Source: Spartobacteria bacterium (GTDB taxonomy: Bacteria > Verrucomicrobiota > Verrucomicrobiia > Chthoniobacterales > UBA10450). From it: a stretch of DNA of 27,074 nt. Location: assembly GCA_021324035.1 (NCBI GenBank), contig JAJPJU010000165.1, positions 1 through 27,074 on the forward strand. The letters are read 5' to 3'. Position numbers and translations under genes: made by a program. This document shows, piece after piece, positions 6,328 to 15,327 of this stretch; position 1 is the stretch's first letter; the number at the start of each line of letters is the position of its first letter. Below the pieces are notes generated by a model. The model saw only the letters and a list, made by a program, of their open reading frames with translations. It did not search any database and was not told where the DNA came from.

Positions 6328-7068
6328 GTGAAAGCAATCGTCCTGACCTGCGACCGATATCGCGCAATTACCGAGCACATGATCCTGAAATACGATCAAT
6401 TGTGGCCTGATCATCCATTTGTCTTTCGGATCCCCTGCCAGGAACTGGGCGGAACTCCGACGAATCGATGCGAGTACATCAAAACCCCCTCCCCAATTCG
6501 CGCGACCGCGCTTCAATTGATCGCGGATCTCGAGGATGACGAATGGATTTACTGGTGCGTCGATGACAAATATCCGATCGAACTGGCCCTGCCAAAAATC
6601 CGCATGTTCGTGACCGGCATCCAGGATCTTGCCGATGCGAGCGGATTGTTGTTTTGCCGGTCCAAAGCGCTACTTCGCCGCGCCGATGAAACGCTTTTTC
6701 CCGGCGAACGCCAAAATTCGGCCGGAGACATTCTTTTGGAGCGACGCGGCTGGAATCAGATTTGGATTCATCAACTGCTGCGCGTAAAAGTCATTCGTTA
6801 TCTCTTTTCCAAAATGCCCGAACAGATCGAGTCCGCGAAATTAATGGACCACTTTAAGGATGAAATTCCGAAGCCGCCTGAGCTGCGGTTGTACGTGACC
6901 AAGGAAAATTTCGCGGTGTTTGGCGAGAGCACTCACAAGGGCACGATCAACCAAAACTGTTACGACAGTATTGTGAAGACGAATATCGAGCTCCCGAAAT
7001 GGTTTCGCCGGCCGAACGGCAAATCCGTCATTATCGGAAAGCTGGAAGCGGGCGATCAGCCCTCGTAG
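6328..7068 (+). CDS. Unknown protein, possibly GT-A-type glycosyltransferase
   Basis: A 246-residue soluble protein with a GTG start (MKAIVLTCDRYRAITEHMIL). The opening beta-strand-like AIVLTCDRY, the LWPDHPFVFRIP segment and an acidic DD in WIYWCVDDKYPIE at about residues 74-84 resemble the Rossmann-like core and DxD region of GT-A enzymes acting on nucleotide sugars. No family assignment is secure. No signal peptide or membrane helix is seen. Its 3' end overlaps the convergent sulfotransferase gene by 13 bp. The neighbourhood (sulfotransferase and sulfatase) suggests a role in making or decorating a sulfated glycan, which is inference only. Confidence 0.6.
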   Translation: MKAIVLTCDRYRAITEHMILKYDQLWPDHPFVFRIPCQELGGTPTNRCEYIKTPSPIRATALQLIADLEDDEWIYWCVDDKYPIELALPKIRMFVTGIQDLADASGLLFCRSKALLRRADETLFPGERQNSAGDILLERRGWNQIWIHQLLRVKVIRYLFSKMPEQIESAKLMDHFKDEIPKPPELRLYVTKENFAVFGESTHKGTINQNCYDSIVKTNIELPKWFRRPNGKSVIIGKLEAGDQPS

Positions 7069-7706
7069 CCGTAACGTCGCAACGGTTCGCGCAACAGATC
7101 GTCGAGCCGTTCCGCGGCCGCGCCGGAAACAAATTGCCGCCATCCACCGATCTCTCCGCGAAAAATGTGGTTCCCGTGAATTTGCGAGGCAGGATCGATG
7201 CTTTTGAAACTGCCGAGTTTGCGCGCGATCGCGGCATTTTTTTCCATCGAATAGTCTTCGATTAATTTCGCCGCTCTGTCTGGCGCGATCACGATGCCGA
7301 ACGTTTTTTCCAAGGCGGAGAAAATTACTGCCGGATTTGGCGCGAACTCTTCGTAACGGAGCGGACAAATTCCACCACGTTCAAAATACCGGTCCAACTC
7401 TTCAATCCTGCTGCGGCAGGTTCCACCAAATTTCTCGACCTCGTCTTTGGTCATGTGACGATCGAGCGCGTCAGGATTGCTCCTTCTCCAAAGCGAAACG
7501 ACGACGTCACGGAAATCACGAAACGACACGGTGGTTTTTACTCGATGCGGGCAATACCGGTGGGTCTTGGCGACTCCCGCCGGATAAATCCCGCTGACAA
7601 CCTGATAGACCAGAGTGCTACCGGAACGTGGTATGCCGTAACAAACCACCTCGAGGTCCGATTCCTTCACGTCATCGAGTTGCTTGTAAAAACCGTTCGG
7701 CACCAT
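7056..7706 (-). CDS. PAPS-dependent sulfotransferase-like protein
   Basis: 216 residues from the ATG at 7706. The 5'-phosphosulfate loop is GIPRSGSTLVYQVV (about 24-37) and the 3'-phosphate site is SFRDFRDVVVSLWRRS (about 61-76); both are hallmarks of PAPS sulfotransferases. The later residues ERGGICPLRYEEF and the GGWRQFVSGAAAERLDDLL-type C-terminus also fit carbohydrate-type sulfotransferases. The frame is open further upstream to 7904, but that part overlaps the sulfatase gene and has no family features. The 7706 ATG lies 4 bp after the sulfatase stop, consistent with coupled translation. It is shorter than many relatives, so it may act on a small acceptor. The acceptor is unknown. Confidence 0.85.
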   Translation of the reverse strand: MVPNGFYKQLDDVKESDLEVVCYGIPRSGSTLVYQVVSGIYPAGVAKTHRYCPHRVKTTVSFRDFRDVVVSLWRRSNPDALDRHMTKDEVEKFGGTCRSRIEELDRYFERGGICPLRYEEFAPNPAVIFSALEKTFGIVIAPDRAAKLIEDYSMEKNAAIARKLGSFKSIDPASQIHGNHIFRGEIGGWRQFVSGAAAERLDDLLREPLRRYGYEG

Positions 7707-7710
7707 CTGA

Positions 7711-9153
7711 TCAAGCTGATTGAAGCTGCACCGTATCGCCTGTCTCTTGTTGCCACCGTCGAATGTCAGCGGTGCATCGGTTGATAACGTCGGCGAATTG
7801 CCCGTTGTAATAAACATTCCGCTGCTCGGACGAGTCGTCGTGTAAATTGTAAAGCTCGCACAAATCATCCTCTCGCAGACTGAGTTTCCAGCCGTCCGGC
7901 GCAATCACGGTTCGAGTCGATTCCCGGATTGCGCGACTTACCTCGCGAGGCGGCGCGAGGCATGTCTCTTTTTTAAGGCGTTTTTCCTGCTTCTTGTACG
8001 GATTCCATTCGATGAAGACATTTCGGGCGTCACTGTTTTCACCGAAGACAATCGGAACGAGGCTTCGGCCCGGCAGTTTAGCTGGCGGCGCTTTGCCTAA
8101 CAAATCGAGCACGGTTGGAACAAAGTCGATATGACTCACCCGCTGAGTAACAAGTTTTTGAGGGCCACCGGGAATTCGAATCAAAAAAGGAACCGCGACC
8201 GCTTGCTCGTACATTACGCCTTTGCCGAACAAGCCGTGGTCGCCTAACAAATCCCCATGATCGCTGGTGTGAGCGATCACAGTTTGATCCATCAATCCAG
8301 CGTGCTCGAGGCAGGACAAAATCGAACCGATGCTGCGGTCCACCAGAGTAATGAGGCCGTAATATTTTCGCCGCAGATTTACGTAATCGGCCCGGGTAAG
8401 TCCAAAACGAGACTGGCGAACCGCCTTCTCGACGTGCGCTTTGTCATTCTGCCATTCGCGAAGGAGTCGATAACGCAATGGAACGGCCTCCGAATCCGGC
8501 GCCGGCGCCATTCCCGCAAGGTCCGATTCGGTAAGATGATGTTCGTCGTTGAACGGCCCGTTGTACGGGGAATGCGGTTCGACAAATGAGACCACGAGAA
8601 TGAATGGCGCCTTTTGATTTCGCTGGATAAAATCGCAGGCTCGTCGTTGCAAGAAATCCGCCTGCGAAAGTTCCAACGGCAATTCGCTGATTGTCTGCGC
8701 AGAAAAAGCTCCGTTCTTGTGATTGGGGCGCAGGCCTTTTTTCACCAGGAATTCGCTGTAATCGCTGACGCCTTCGACCGAAACCCATTCCTCAAATCCT
8801 CGCTGCTTTGGATTCTGCTCCCGTAAATGCCATTTTCCGATGTAGCCGGCTTTGTGCTCACCGCCGAGTAGCTGCGGCAACGTCAAAAACTTGGGATCGA
8901 GCGGGAATCCGTTGTTGGTGCAACCCGACTGATGCGGCCACTGGCCGGTCATGAGCGATGCTCGCGATGGCGAGCAAACTGGTTGCGTGACGTAGGCTCG
9001 CTGAAAGACTACCGAGTCATCAGCAAGTTTGTTCAGGTTCGGTGCGTGAACTTTCGAGTTTCCGTAACACTTCAGGGTATCGGCGCGTTGTTGATCGGGC
9101 AGGAAAATGACGAGGTTCCGGGGCGGTTTGGGACCTTGAGGATGCGCCGTCAT
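7711..9153 (-). CDS. Cys-type sulfatase (alkaline phosphatase superfamily)
   Basis: A 480-residue sulfatase. C60 in CSPSRASLMTG is the residue converted to formylglycine. GYIGKWHL follows at 103-110. Metal ligands are suggested by D20-Q21 near the N-terminus and by SDHGDLLGDHG at about 297-307. H194 in EPHSPYNGP is also typical. The DQ (not DD) N-terminal pair and the SDHGDLLGDHGLFGKG block resemble choline-sulfatase or phosphonate-monoester-hydrolase-like members. There is no signal peptide, so the enzyme appears cytoplasmic, unlike most polysaccharide-degrading Verrucomicrobial sulfatases. Maturation would need a formylglycine-generating enzyme encoded elsewhere. The sulfotransferase gene follows 4 bp downstream, so the locus encodes both addition and removal of sulfate. 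Confidence 0.92.
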   Translation of the reverse strand: MTAHPQGPKPPRNLVIFLPDQQRADTLKCYGNSKVHAPNLNKLADDSVVFQRAYVTQPVCSPSRASLMTGQWPHQSGCTNNGFPLDPKFLTLPQLLGGEHKAGYIGKWHLREQNPKQRGFEEWVSVEGVSDYSEFLVKKGLRPNHKNGAFSAQTISELPLELSQADFLQRRACDFIQRNQKAPFILVVSFVEPHSPYNGPFNDEHHLTESDLAGMAPAPDSEAVPLRYRLLREWQNDKAHVEKAVRQSRFGLTRADYVNLRRKYYGLITLVDRSIGSILSCLEHAGLMDQTVIAHTSDHGDLLGDHGLFGKGVMYEQAVAVPFLIRIPGGPQKLVTQRVSHIDFVPTVLDLLGKAPPAKLPGRSLVPIVFGENSDARNVFIEWNPYKKQEKRLKKETCLAPPREVSRAIRESTRTVIAPDGWKLSLREDDLCELYNLHDDSSEQRNVYYNGQFADVINRCTADIRRWQQETGDTVQLQSA

Positions 9154-9254
9154 AACAACCGTTGCGCATCATTGTTGCCCGAACTCTCACGCGAAGCGAG
9201 ACAGACTGCCGAACGAGTTAAACCGGAGTCCGCTGGACGAGCCCGGAACACCGA

Positions 9255-9497
9255 CTAGCGAGTCAGCGCATTCAACCGCGCCTTACGGCGATTCGCCGCA
9301 TTGCGATGGATCACGCCACGCTTAACCGCTTTGTCGAGTGCGGAAATCAATCGCCGAATCTGCGCGGCGTCGGGTTTTTCCTTGCCCGCGGAAACTTTTT
9401 TCTGAAGGGATCGAAGGCTTGTTCGGACGCCCCGGTTTTGACCGGATCGGGAGAGCGACTGACGGGAACGTTTGGCAGCTGATTTTGTATTAGCCAT
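9255..9497 (-). CDS. rpsT: 30S ribosomal protein S20
   Basis: 80 residues, highly basic, opening MANTKSAAKRSRQSLSR and ending with the S20 signature KAVKRGVIHRNAANRRKARL. S20 binds 16S rRNA early in assembly of the small subunit. The ATG at 9497 has no clear Shine-Dalgarno sequence: the upstream bases are A/T-rich (GATTTAAACTTA). The leader carries a small GGTC/GACC hairpin, and S20 genes in other bacteria are autoregulated at translation, so control there is possible. A TTGACA word at 9541-9546 (minus strand) could be a -35 box, but no good -10 follows it. Confidence 0.95.
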   Translation of the reverse strand: MANTKSAAKRSRQSLSRSGQNRGVRTSLRSLQKKVSAGKEKPDAAQIRRLISALDKAVKRGVIHRNAANRRKARLNALTR

Positions 9498-9569
9498 TTA
9501 AGTTTAAATCGGGCGACGACGGTCGCGCAGACCGCTGAAATGTCAAGGTTACGAATCTGGACTGTTCGA

Positions 9570-10265
9570 TTAAGTTCCGGTCCGCGAACCGGCGGCAACC
9601 TTGATTTGCGACGAATCTTTGTCTTTTCTCAACCCGGAAGCTGAAGCCGGCGCATCGAAGCCATAAATTTCCGGATCGGCCAAGGTCGAGGATTTGGGGA
9701 GACGATCGTTAAGAATCTCCACCGGCGTACCCACGGGCAGCTGGCTATAGAGTGCGGCGACGTCAACCGACCGCATCCGAATGCAGCCAAAACTCGCGGG
9801 ACGACCGAGCAGCTTCTCTTCGTTGGTCCCGTGGATGTAAATACAACGGCTAAATGCGTGTGAGTTCGCCATCTGCAAACCCCGCAGCCAAATGATTCGA
9901 GTCATCACCGGATCCCGGCCCGGTGTGTTGGGTTGGAGAACCTCACCGGTCCAACGGCGGTTATGAAAAACCGCGCCGATGGGAGCGTGGTCGCCAATTT
10001 TTTGCGCGACCTGCAGCAAGCCCAGCGGAGTTGCCAGGCTCCCCCAGGCGTCCCCCAAGCCGTACTTGGATGTGGAAACCGGGTAGGTCGCCGCGATCAA
10101 TCCTTTTTCCATCAACATCAGTTTCTGGTCGCGAACGCTGATGATGACGCGGGTGCTAAGAGTCGGGGCAGGAATGGCGTTGGGACTGGCGTAAGCCGGC
10201 GCGATTACCGATAGGAGCGCCAGCCCTAGGGCGGAGGAACGAAACATCAGCGTTCTAATACTCAC
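9570..10265 (-). CDS. L,D-transpeptidase (YkuD domain), exported
   Basis: About 231 residues. A signal peptide (MFRSSALGLALLSVIAPAYA, cleaved before SPN) precedes the YkuD domain. The active-site block is HGTNEEKLLGRPASFGCIRM, matching the HGT...SxGC(I/V)R(M/L) pattern with catalytic Cys. Such enzymes form 3-3 cross-links in peptidoglycan or attach proteins to it in the periplasm. The GTG at 10265 gives a longer basic n-region (MSIRTLMFR). The ATG at 10247 is an equally possible start. The frame continues upstream to 10361 but only inside the GT2 gene. It lies 13 bp after the GT2 gene, so the two are probably cotranscribed. Confidence 0.9.
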   Translation of the reverse strand: MSIRTLMFRSSALGLALLSVIAPAYASPNAIPAPTLSTRVIISVRDQKLMLMEKGLIAATYPVSTSKYGLGDAWGSLATPLGLLQVAQKIGDHAPIGAVFHNRRWTGEVLQPNTPGRDPVMTRIIWLRGLQMANSHAFSRCIYIHGTNEEKLLGRPASFGCIRMRSVDVAALYSQLPVGTPVEILNDRLPKSSTLADPEIYGFDAPASASGLRKDKDSSQIKVAAGSRTGT

Positions 10266-10278
10266 AAAACCGCTTCTG

Positions 10279-11784
10279 TCACGCGATAATGGGTTCCGCT
10301 GAACGAGAAGCGCCGAAACTGAACTTCGGCGACCAGGGCAGGAGAGACGAGAGGGCCACATACAAGAACCCGAATTGGAACATGAGCAAAAACGGTACCG
10401 ACAGGTACTGATGGTTGCTCACCGCGAACCAGACGAAGTAGCTGAAATAAATGCCAAACGCCAATTCCAGAATCGGCAAGGTCGACTTCAACGCGCGATA
10501 TTTGCAACTACGCCAGTTTTGCGATTTCCGCTCGATCCCGTATTTCGGGGTGCGGGTAAAATCAGACTGATGGTTGAAAATTGCTTCGAGCACAGCGCGA
10601 GCATTATTCAGCGAAAGCCCGACGCCCAATGCCAGCAGGCAGGGCAACAGCAGCATTTGTTTCATCCATGAGCGCGGATGCAACTCACGCTGCGCGCAAA
10701 CGTAGAAAACTGCGACCGACACAGAAGCGGTCAGGAAAATCGGGACATCGATCAACAGCGTTCGGAGCCAGCCAGTCTGTGGCCCGCCGGTGGAGGGATG
10801 GAGCAGGACGCATAAACAGGCGAGCAACAAATAGGCAAAATTCGAAACCAGATGGCCGGTGGCCTCCGCTTTGATCGCGAATGGGAGTTTGCTCCGCCAA
10901 ATTCCCGGCAGCAATTTCTTGCAAGTTTGAATCGAACCTTTGGTCCAGCGATGCTGCTGGGATTTAAAACCATTCATGTCGACGGGCAATTCAGCCGGCG
11001 TCACCACGTCGGGCAGAAAAATAAATTTCCATCCGGCCACCTGCGCGCGGTAACTGAGATCGAGGTCTTCACACAGAGTATCGTGCTGCCAGCCGCCGGC
11101 TTCCTGAATACAGGTTTTCCGCCACAGCCCGGCGGTTCCGTTAAAATTGAAAAAACGTCCGCTCCGGCTGCGGGCTGTCTGCTCAAGCAACAGGTGACCG
11201 TCCAGAAACATCGCCTGCACCCGGGTAAGCATGGAATACCCGCGGTTGAGATGGCCCCATCGCGTCTGGATCATGCCAATCTTCGGGTCGGTGAAAAATT
11301 GGATGGTTTGCTGGAGAAGTTCTGGAGGAGCGACGAAATCCGCGTCGAGAATACACACGAACTCGCCGCTGGCTGATTCCAATCCTCCTGCCAATGCGCC
11401 CGCCTTGAACCCAGTGCGGTCGACCCGGTGAATCAGTTGGACGTCAAATCCACGACGGCGCAGCTCTTCAGCGCAGGAAGCGGTGACTTCCCGGGTGTCG
11501 TCGGTGGAATCGTCAAGGACTTGGATCTGCAAACGATCGCGGGGGTAGTCCAGCTCGCTGACCGAGCGAAGCAGCCGCTCCACGACGTAAAGCTCATTAA
11601 AGATAGGCAACTGCACGGTAACCCTGGGAAGCTGCTCGAAACGCCCAGCCGGGACCGGCGCTCGTTTGCGATTCTTAAGGAAGAGATAAATGATGAAATA
11701 CCGGTGCACACCGTAGGCGGACAAACCGATAAGAACGGCGAGGTAACAGGTCGTCCAAATAACATAGCCGAGGCTTCCTTGCAT
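10279..11784 (-). CDS. Cellulose-synthase-like family 2 glycosyltransferase, membrane
   Basis: A 501-residue processive-type GT2. There is one N-terminal helix (about 8-33). The cytosolic GT-A domain has the D,D,D,QxxRW-type motifs: LDDSTDD, LDADF, CEDLDLSYR and QQHRWTKG. Four or five C-terminal helices then form the likely polymer channel. The overall pattern (VTVQLPIFNE, GFKAGALAGGL) is close to CslA-type glucomannan synthases and bacterial homologues, so a beta-linked mannan, glucan or glycolipid product is plausible. There is no PilZ domain or BcsB partner. The L,D-transpeptidase gene follows at 13 bp. Its promoter should be in the 118-bp divergent gap with the secreted protein gene at 11903. 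Confidence 0.9.
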   Translation of the reverse strand: MQGSLGYVIWTTCYLAVLIGLSAYGVHRYFIIYLFLKNRKRAPVPAGRFEQLPRVTVQLPIFNELYVVERLLRSVSELDYPRDRLQIQVLDDSTDDTREVTASCAEELRRRGFDVQLIHRVDRTGFKAGALAGGLESASGEFVCILDADFVAPPELLQQTIQFFTDPKIGMIQTRWGHLNRGYSMLTRVQAMFLDGHLLLEQTARSRSGRFFNFNGTAGLWRKTCIQEAGGWQHDTLCEDLDLSYRAQVAGWKFIFLPDVVTPAELPVDMNGFKSQQHRWTKGSIQTCKKLLPGIWRSKLPFAIKAEATGHLVSNFAYLLLACLCVLLHPSTGGPQTGWLRTLLIDVPIFLTASVSVAVFYVCAQRELHPRSWMKQMLLLPCLLALGVGLSLNNARAVLEAIFNHQSDFTRTPKYGIERKSQNWRSCKYRALKSTLPILELAFGIYFSYFVWFAVSNHQYLSVPFLLMFQFGFLYVALSSLLPWSPKFSFGASRSAEPIIA

Positions 11785-11902
11785 AAGGTGAGCTGCCGAT
11801 ATTAGAGCAGGCGCATGATGATGGCGTTTCCGAGGCAGCCGTCAAATCAAAAATGGCGCGCTTGCCTCGTAAAACCGGGTTAAATCCTCACAAACCACTC
11901 GA

Positions 11903-12724
11903 ATGCCGACCTTCTTTCTAGTGTTAATTTTTTCGACGGCGTTTGCCTGCGAACTGGTTCAGGCAGAGGAGCCGCCGGCGGGGGAAGAGGCCGCCTCCGC
12001 CGAGGCCAATGCCGACAAGCACGAATTGGAAGAACTGGGAGTCAATCGCTACACCGCTCCTTCAATCGCCCAAATCTTCAAGCAACTGGACGAGCTCAAA
12101 CCGTTGCCGTTCGATCAATTGAAACGCGAGGCCCCACAAGTTTCCGGCGCGAGTCGCGAGCAAAAAGGATTGATGTTTGGCGAACTGATCGCCGATGGCT
12201 TCCTCCTGGTCGAAGCCGAACGGAAAAACCTGATCGAGAATTTTGGCCGCGTCCTGATGCAACACGCTCGCGGCCTCGGAGTCGGTGACCGGGTTATGCG
12301 CCACAGCGCGAGCCTGACCGATCTCGGCAGGCGCGGTGAATGGCCGCGAATGCGACAGGAGTTGATCACTACCCAATCCGATGTGGAAGCGGCGATGATG
12401 GAGTTACGCGACGAGAAGATGGCGCAACTAATCAGTCTCGGCGGCTGGCTGCGGGGTTTGGAAATCTCCGCCGCAACGGTTGAACTCGACTTTTCGCCAC
12501 AGCACGCCCAGATGCTCGCCCAGCCCGATTTGGCGAACTATTTTGCGAATGAATTGAATACCCTGCCGCCGGCCCTGGCGCGCACGCCGTTGTTCGAAAA
12601 AATCCGCGGCGGCATCAAAACGCTGGAACCGCTATTGAATAAAGGAAAACTTTCGCGCTCGGAGGTATCGGCGATTCGGGTCGAAGCCGCTCAGTTAAAT
12701 AACTTTATCCGACAGGCACAATAA
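11903..12724 (+). CDS. Secreted helical protein of unknown function
   Basis: 273 residues. An N-terminal signal peptide (MPTFFLVLIFSTAFACELVQA) is followed by an acidic Ala/Glu-rich stretch. The rest is mostly alpha-helical, with many charged amphipathic helices and no Cys clusters, enzyme motif or repeats that I recognise. A conserved-looking helix pair surrounds GLMFGELIADGFLLVEAERKN and LISLGGWLRGLEISAATVELDFSP. A Cys in the signal region (FACEL) could suggest a lipobox, but the sequence is not a good match. The sensor kinase gene follows 69 bp downstream on the same strand, so the protein may be periplasmic and linked to that sensor; that is inference. Confidence 0.7.
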   Translation: MPTFFLVLIFSTAFACELVQAEEPPAGEEAASAEANADKHELEELGVNRYTAPSIAQIFKQLDELKPLPFDQLKREAPQVSGASREQKGLMFGELIADGFLLVEAERKNLIENFGRVLMQHARGLGVGDRVMRHSASLTDLGRRGEWPRMRQELITTQSDVEAAMMELRDEKMAQLISLGGWLRGLEISAATVELDFSPQHAQMLAQPDLANYFANELNTLPPALARTPLFEKIRGGIKTLEPLLNKGKLSRSEVSAIRVEAAQLNNFIRQAQ

Positions 12725-12793
12725 ATCCGCAAAACGGATCGTTCGTCGGCAAGCGCTGTGCTGCTGTTATGCTATCTTTGCCACCCCACCGGT

Positions 12794-15277
12794 ATGGCTT
12801 TGCGATACCTCTTGAAGAAGACGCGGCACAATCGGCTCGAACGCTTCAACATCGTTATTTCGATCCTGCTGGCCGGTTGGATTCCATCCATCCTGACGCT
12901 TGTCGTCTCCTATTCCATTCTGAGCCGGACGCTCGAAACCAGCATTCTAAAGGACCGCCGAACATTTGTGGAGCTGATCGCGCGCCTGGTCGGTGACGAT
13001 CTCAGTCGGACCGGCGGAATCATCGACTACTACCAAACTTCGCCCGAGGTGGTGCGAATGTTGAACTCGGGCAACCCTCAATTCGCGGCTCAACAATGGA
13101 TCAACAACACGTTTTATGCCCATCCGCGGATCGACGGAATGTTCATCACGGGGCGCGATGGGCGACTGATTGCATCCATTCCTTATACCCCATCCTCCAA
13201 CGGCAAAGATGTGGATTCGATTTTGTGGCGGGCAGAGGCCGCCAAAGTTGCCGGTGCTTTCGTCTCGCCGATCCATTCCCGCTTTTCCGACAGCCGGCCG
13301 GTCACAGACGTGGTTGGGGCAATCCGGGCTCCGGACAAGACAGTCATCGGTTACCTCGGAGTTTCGGTGTTGGTAGAACGAATTGGAAAACGCCTGGCGA
13401 CCATTCAATTCGCCGACCAATCGACATGTCAGGTGATCGATCAAACCGGGCGACCCTTGTTCACGAATGATTTTCGACCGAATCCCGGAACGACGGCAGC
13501 ACGCGATGCAATTTTGCCGCCGGAAATCCTGCAAATGAAGTCCGGCAATCTCGAACGCGGCGGAAATCTTTACTCGTTCGCGCCGGTGGAGACCGCGGGC
13601 TGGACCGTGGTGGTCAAACAACCGAAGGCGATTGCTTACAAACCGCGACGCGATTTGCTCGAACGAATGGCTGTTCTTACCGGATGGCTTGTTCTGGCAA
13701 TTTCGATGTTTGCCTGGTTCGCCGGCCGGTTTTACCGCCGTCACACCGAAGCGGCGCGCCGGATCGAACGCGAAGTGATTTTTAACGAAAAAATCCTCGC
13801 GAATATGCCGGTTGGGATTGCGTTCGTCGATCCGGCCACACAAAAGTTTTTGCAGGCGAACGAAGCGTTTACCCAGATGGCCCAACGTTTCGGAGGCTTG
13901 CCGGCCCGGCGCGACGTCATTGGCGCGAATTACGGCGAGGTCAAAATTGCCCCGGCGGACGCGATCGACCGGGTTCTGTCTTTTGGCACGCCCTTCCAAT
14001 TGATCGAACAGCCGTTTCCGGACGAAGGCGGAATGAATCATTTCGTGAACGTCACATTGCTCCGGCTGCAGGCCGCCGATCAGACCATCCAGGGCGTACT
14101 TTATTTTGTGGAAGATAAAACGCGGGACGTGACGCTGCGGCATGAATTGATCAACGCCAATGCGGCCAAGGATCAATTCCTGGCCTTGCTTTCTCATGAG
14201 CTCCGCAATCCGCTCTCTCCCGTCATCGCGATCGTCAGCGAGCTGGAAGCTTCAACGCCGCGCTCGGCCAAGCTCTGGCAGGCGCTCGAAGTCATCCGCC
14301 GAAATGTCGAACTGGAAGCCCGCTTGATTGACGACCTCCTCGATGTCACCCGCATCGCGAAAGGGAAATTGCAGCTGACGCTCGAAACCGTCGACGTCCA
14401 CGAGATTCTCCACCGGGCCTATGAAATTTGCCGCGGCGACATCGAACAGAAATCGATCGAAGCCAGGTTCAGGCTCAACGCGCAGGAAGTCTATGTGGAC
14501 GGAGATCCTGCCCGATTGCAGCAGATCTTTTGGAACCTGATCAAGAACAGCGTGAAATTCACGCCGGCCAACGGCTCCATCACGGTTTCAACGTCGAATT
14601 CCACTCCCGACGAAATCGAAATCCGCGTCACCGATACCGGCATTGGAATTGAATCGGATAAAATCGGAAAGATTTTCAACGCCTTTGAACAAGGACAAAC
14701 TTCCATCACGCGCCGGTTCGGCGGCCTTGGTCTCGGTCTGGCGATTTCGAAAGCGATGGTCGACGCGCATCGCGGAAAAATTCGAGTGGAAAGCGCCGGT
14801 AAAGATAAAGGCGCTACTTTTGTGGTGCAGCTGCGCACCGTACCGGCGCCAGTCACCGCCAACGGCGCCGACGGCGGTTTGACCGGCTCTGAAAAGAAAC
14901 TGGTCTCATCGCGGAAACATCGGCTGCTTTTGGTGGACGATCATGTCGACACCTGCACCGGAATGAAAATGATGCTGGAACGCCGCGGTTACGATATCAG
15001 CATTGCTCATTCCGCCGACCAAGCCGTTGAAAAAGCGCGCTCGGAACATTTCGACTTGCTCATCAGCGACATCGGTTTGCCGGATCGAAGCGGCTACGAG
15101 CTGATGAGCGAACTACGCGAAACCAGCAGTCTGGCCGGAATCGCGCTCAGTGGTTTTGGAGCGGAAGCGGACGTCGTGCAGGCGAAAGATGCTGGTTTCT
15201 CCGAGCACCTCACGAAGCCGATCAATTTCGAGCGGCTTGAGCAAGCCATTCGCCGGCTCCTGGAATCCAAATCCTGA
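12794..15277 (+). CDS. Membrane hybrid sensor histidine kinase (dCache-like, PAS, HisKA, HATPase, REC)
   Basis: 827 residues from the ATG at 12794; a GTG at 12758 would add 12 residues without a family match. TM1 lies at about 20-44, a periplasmic sensor region consistent with dCache at about 45-290, and TM2 at about 291-313. A PAS-like domain (NEKILANMPVGIAFVDP...) covers about 332-455. HisKA has H468 in LLSHELRNPLSP. The HATPase domain shows NLIKNSVKFTP (N box), DTGIGI (G1) and GGLGLGLAI (G2). The C-terminal receiver has the acidic pair in LLLVDDH near 715, phospho-acceptor D759 in ISDIGLP, and KP near the end. The receiver lacks an output domain, so phosphate probably passes to an Hpt or response regulator encoded elsewhere. 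The signal sensed is unknown. Confidence 0.92.
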   Translation: MALRYLLKKTRHNRLERFNIVISILLAGWIPSILTLVVSYSILSRTLETSILKDRRTFVELIARLVGDDLSRTGGIIDYYQTSPEVVRMLNSGNPQFAAQQWINNTFYAHPRIDGMFITGRDGRLIASIPYTPSSNGKDVDSILWRAEAAKVAGAFVSPIHSRFSDSRPVTDVVGAIRAPDKTVIGYLGVSVLVERIGKRLATIQFADQSTCQVIDQTGRPLFTNDFRPNPGTTAARDAILPPEILQMKSGNLERGGNLYSFAPVETAGWTVVVKQPKAIAYKPRRDLLERMAVLTGWLVLAISMFAWFAGRFYRRHTEAARRIEREVIFNEKILANMPVGIAFVDPATQKFLQANEAFTQMAQRFGGLPARRDVIGANYGEVKIAPADAIDRVLSFGTPFQLIEQPFPDEGGMNHFVNVTLLRLQAADQTIQGVLYFVEDKTRDVTLRHELINANAAKDQFLALLSHELRNPLSPVIAIVSELEASTPRSAKLWQALEVIRRNVELEARLIDDLLDVTRIAKGKLQLTLETVDVHEILHRAYEICRGDIEQKSIEARFRLNAQEVYVDGDPARLQQIFWNLIKNSVKFTPANGSITVSTSNSTPDEIEIRVTDTGIGIESDKIGKIFNAFEQGQTSITRRFGGLGLGLAISKAMVDAHRGKIRVESAGKDKGATFVVQLRTVPAPVTANGADGGLTGSEKKLVSSRKHRLLLVDDHVDTCTGMKMMLERRGYDISIAHSADQAVEKARSEHFDLLISDIGLPDRSGYELMSELRETSSLAGIALSGFGAEADVVQAKDAGFSEHLTKPINFERLEQAIRRLLESKS

Positions 15278-15327
15278 CCTCGCGCTGCTTTCTTTTGCGG
15301 CGCGATGGTCCGTTCGGCAGCTTGCGG

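Noticed and set aside
7707..7904. 66-residue N-terminal extension of the sulfotransferase
   Set aside because: It overlaps the sulfatase C-terminus in another frame and has no sulfotransferase features; the ATG at 7706 fits the spacing.
12947..14197. 416-codon minus-strand ORF
   Set aside because: It is antisense to the histidine kinase, has Arg/Pro/His-rich composition and no domain; a long shadow frame in GC-rich DNA.
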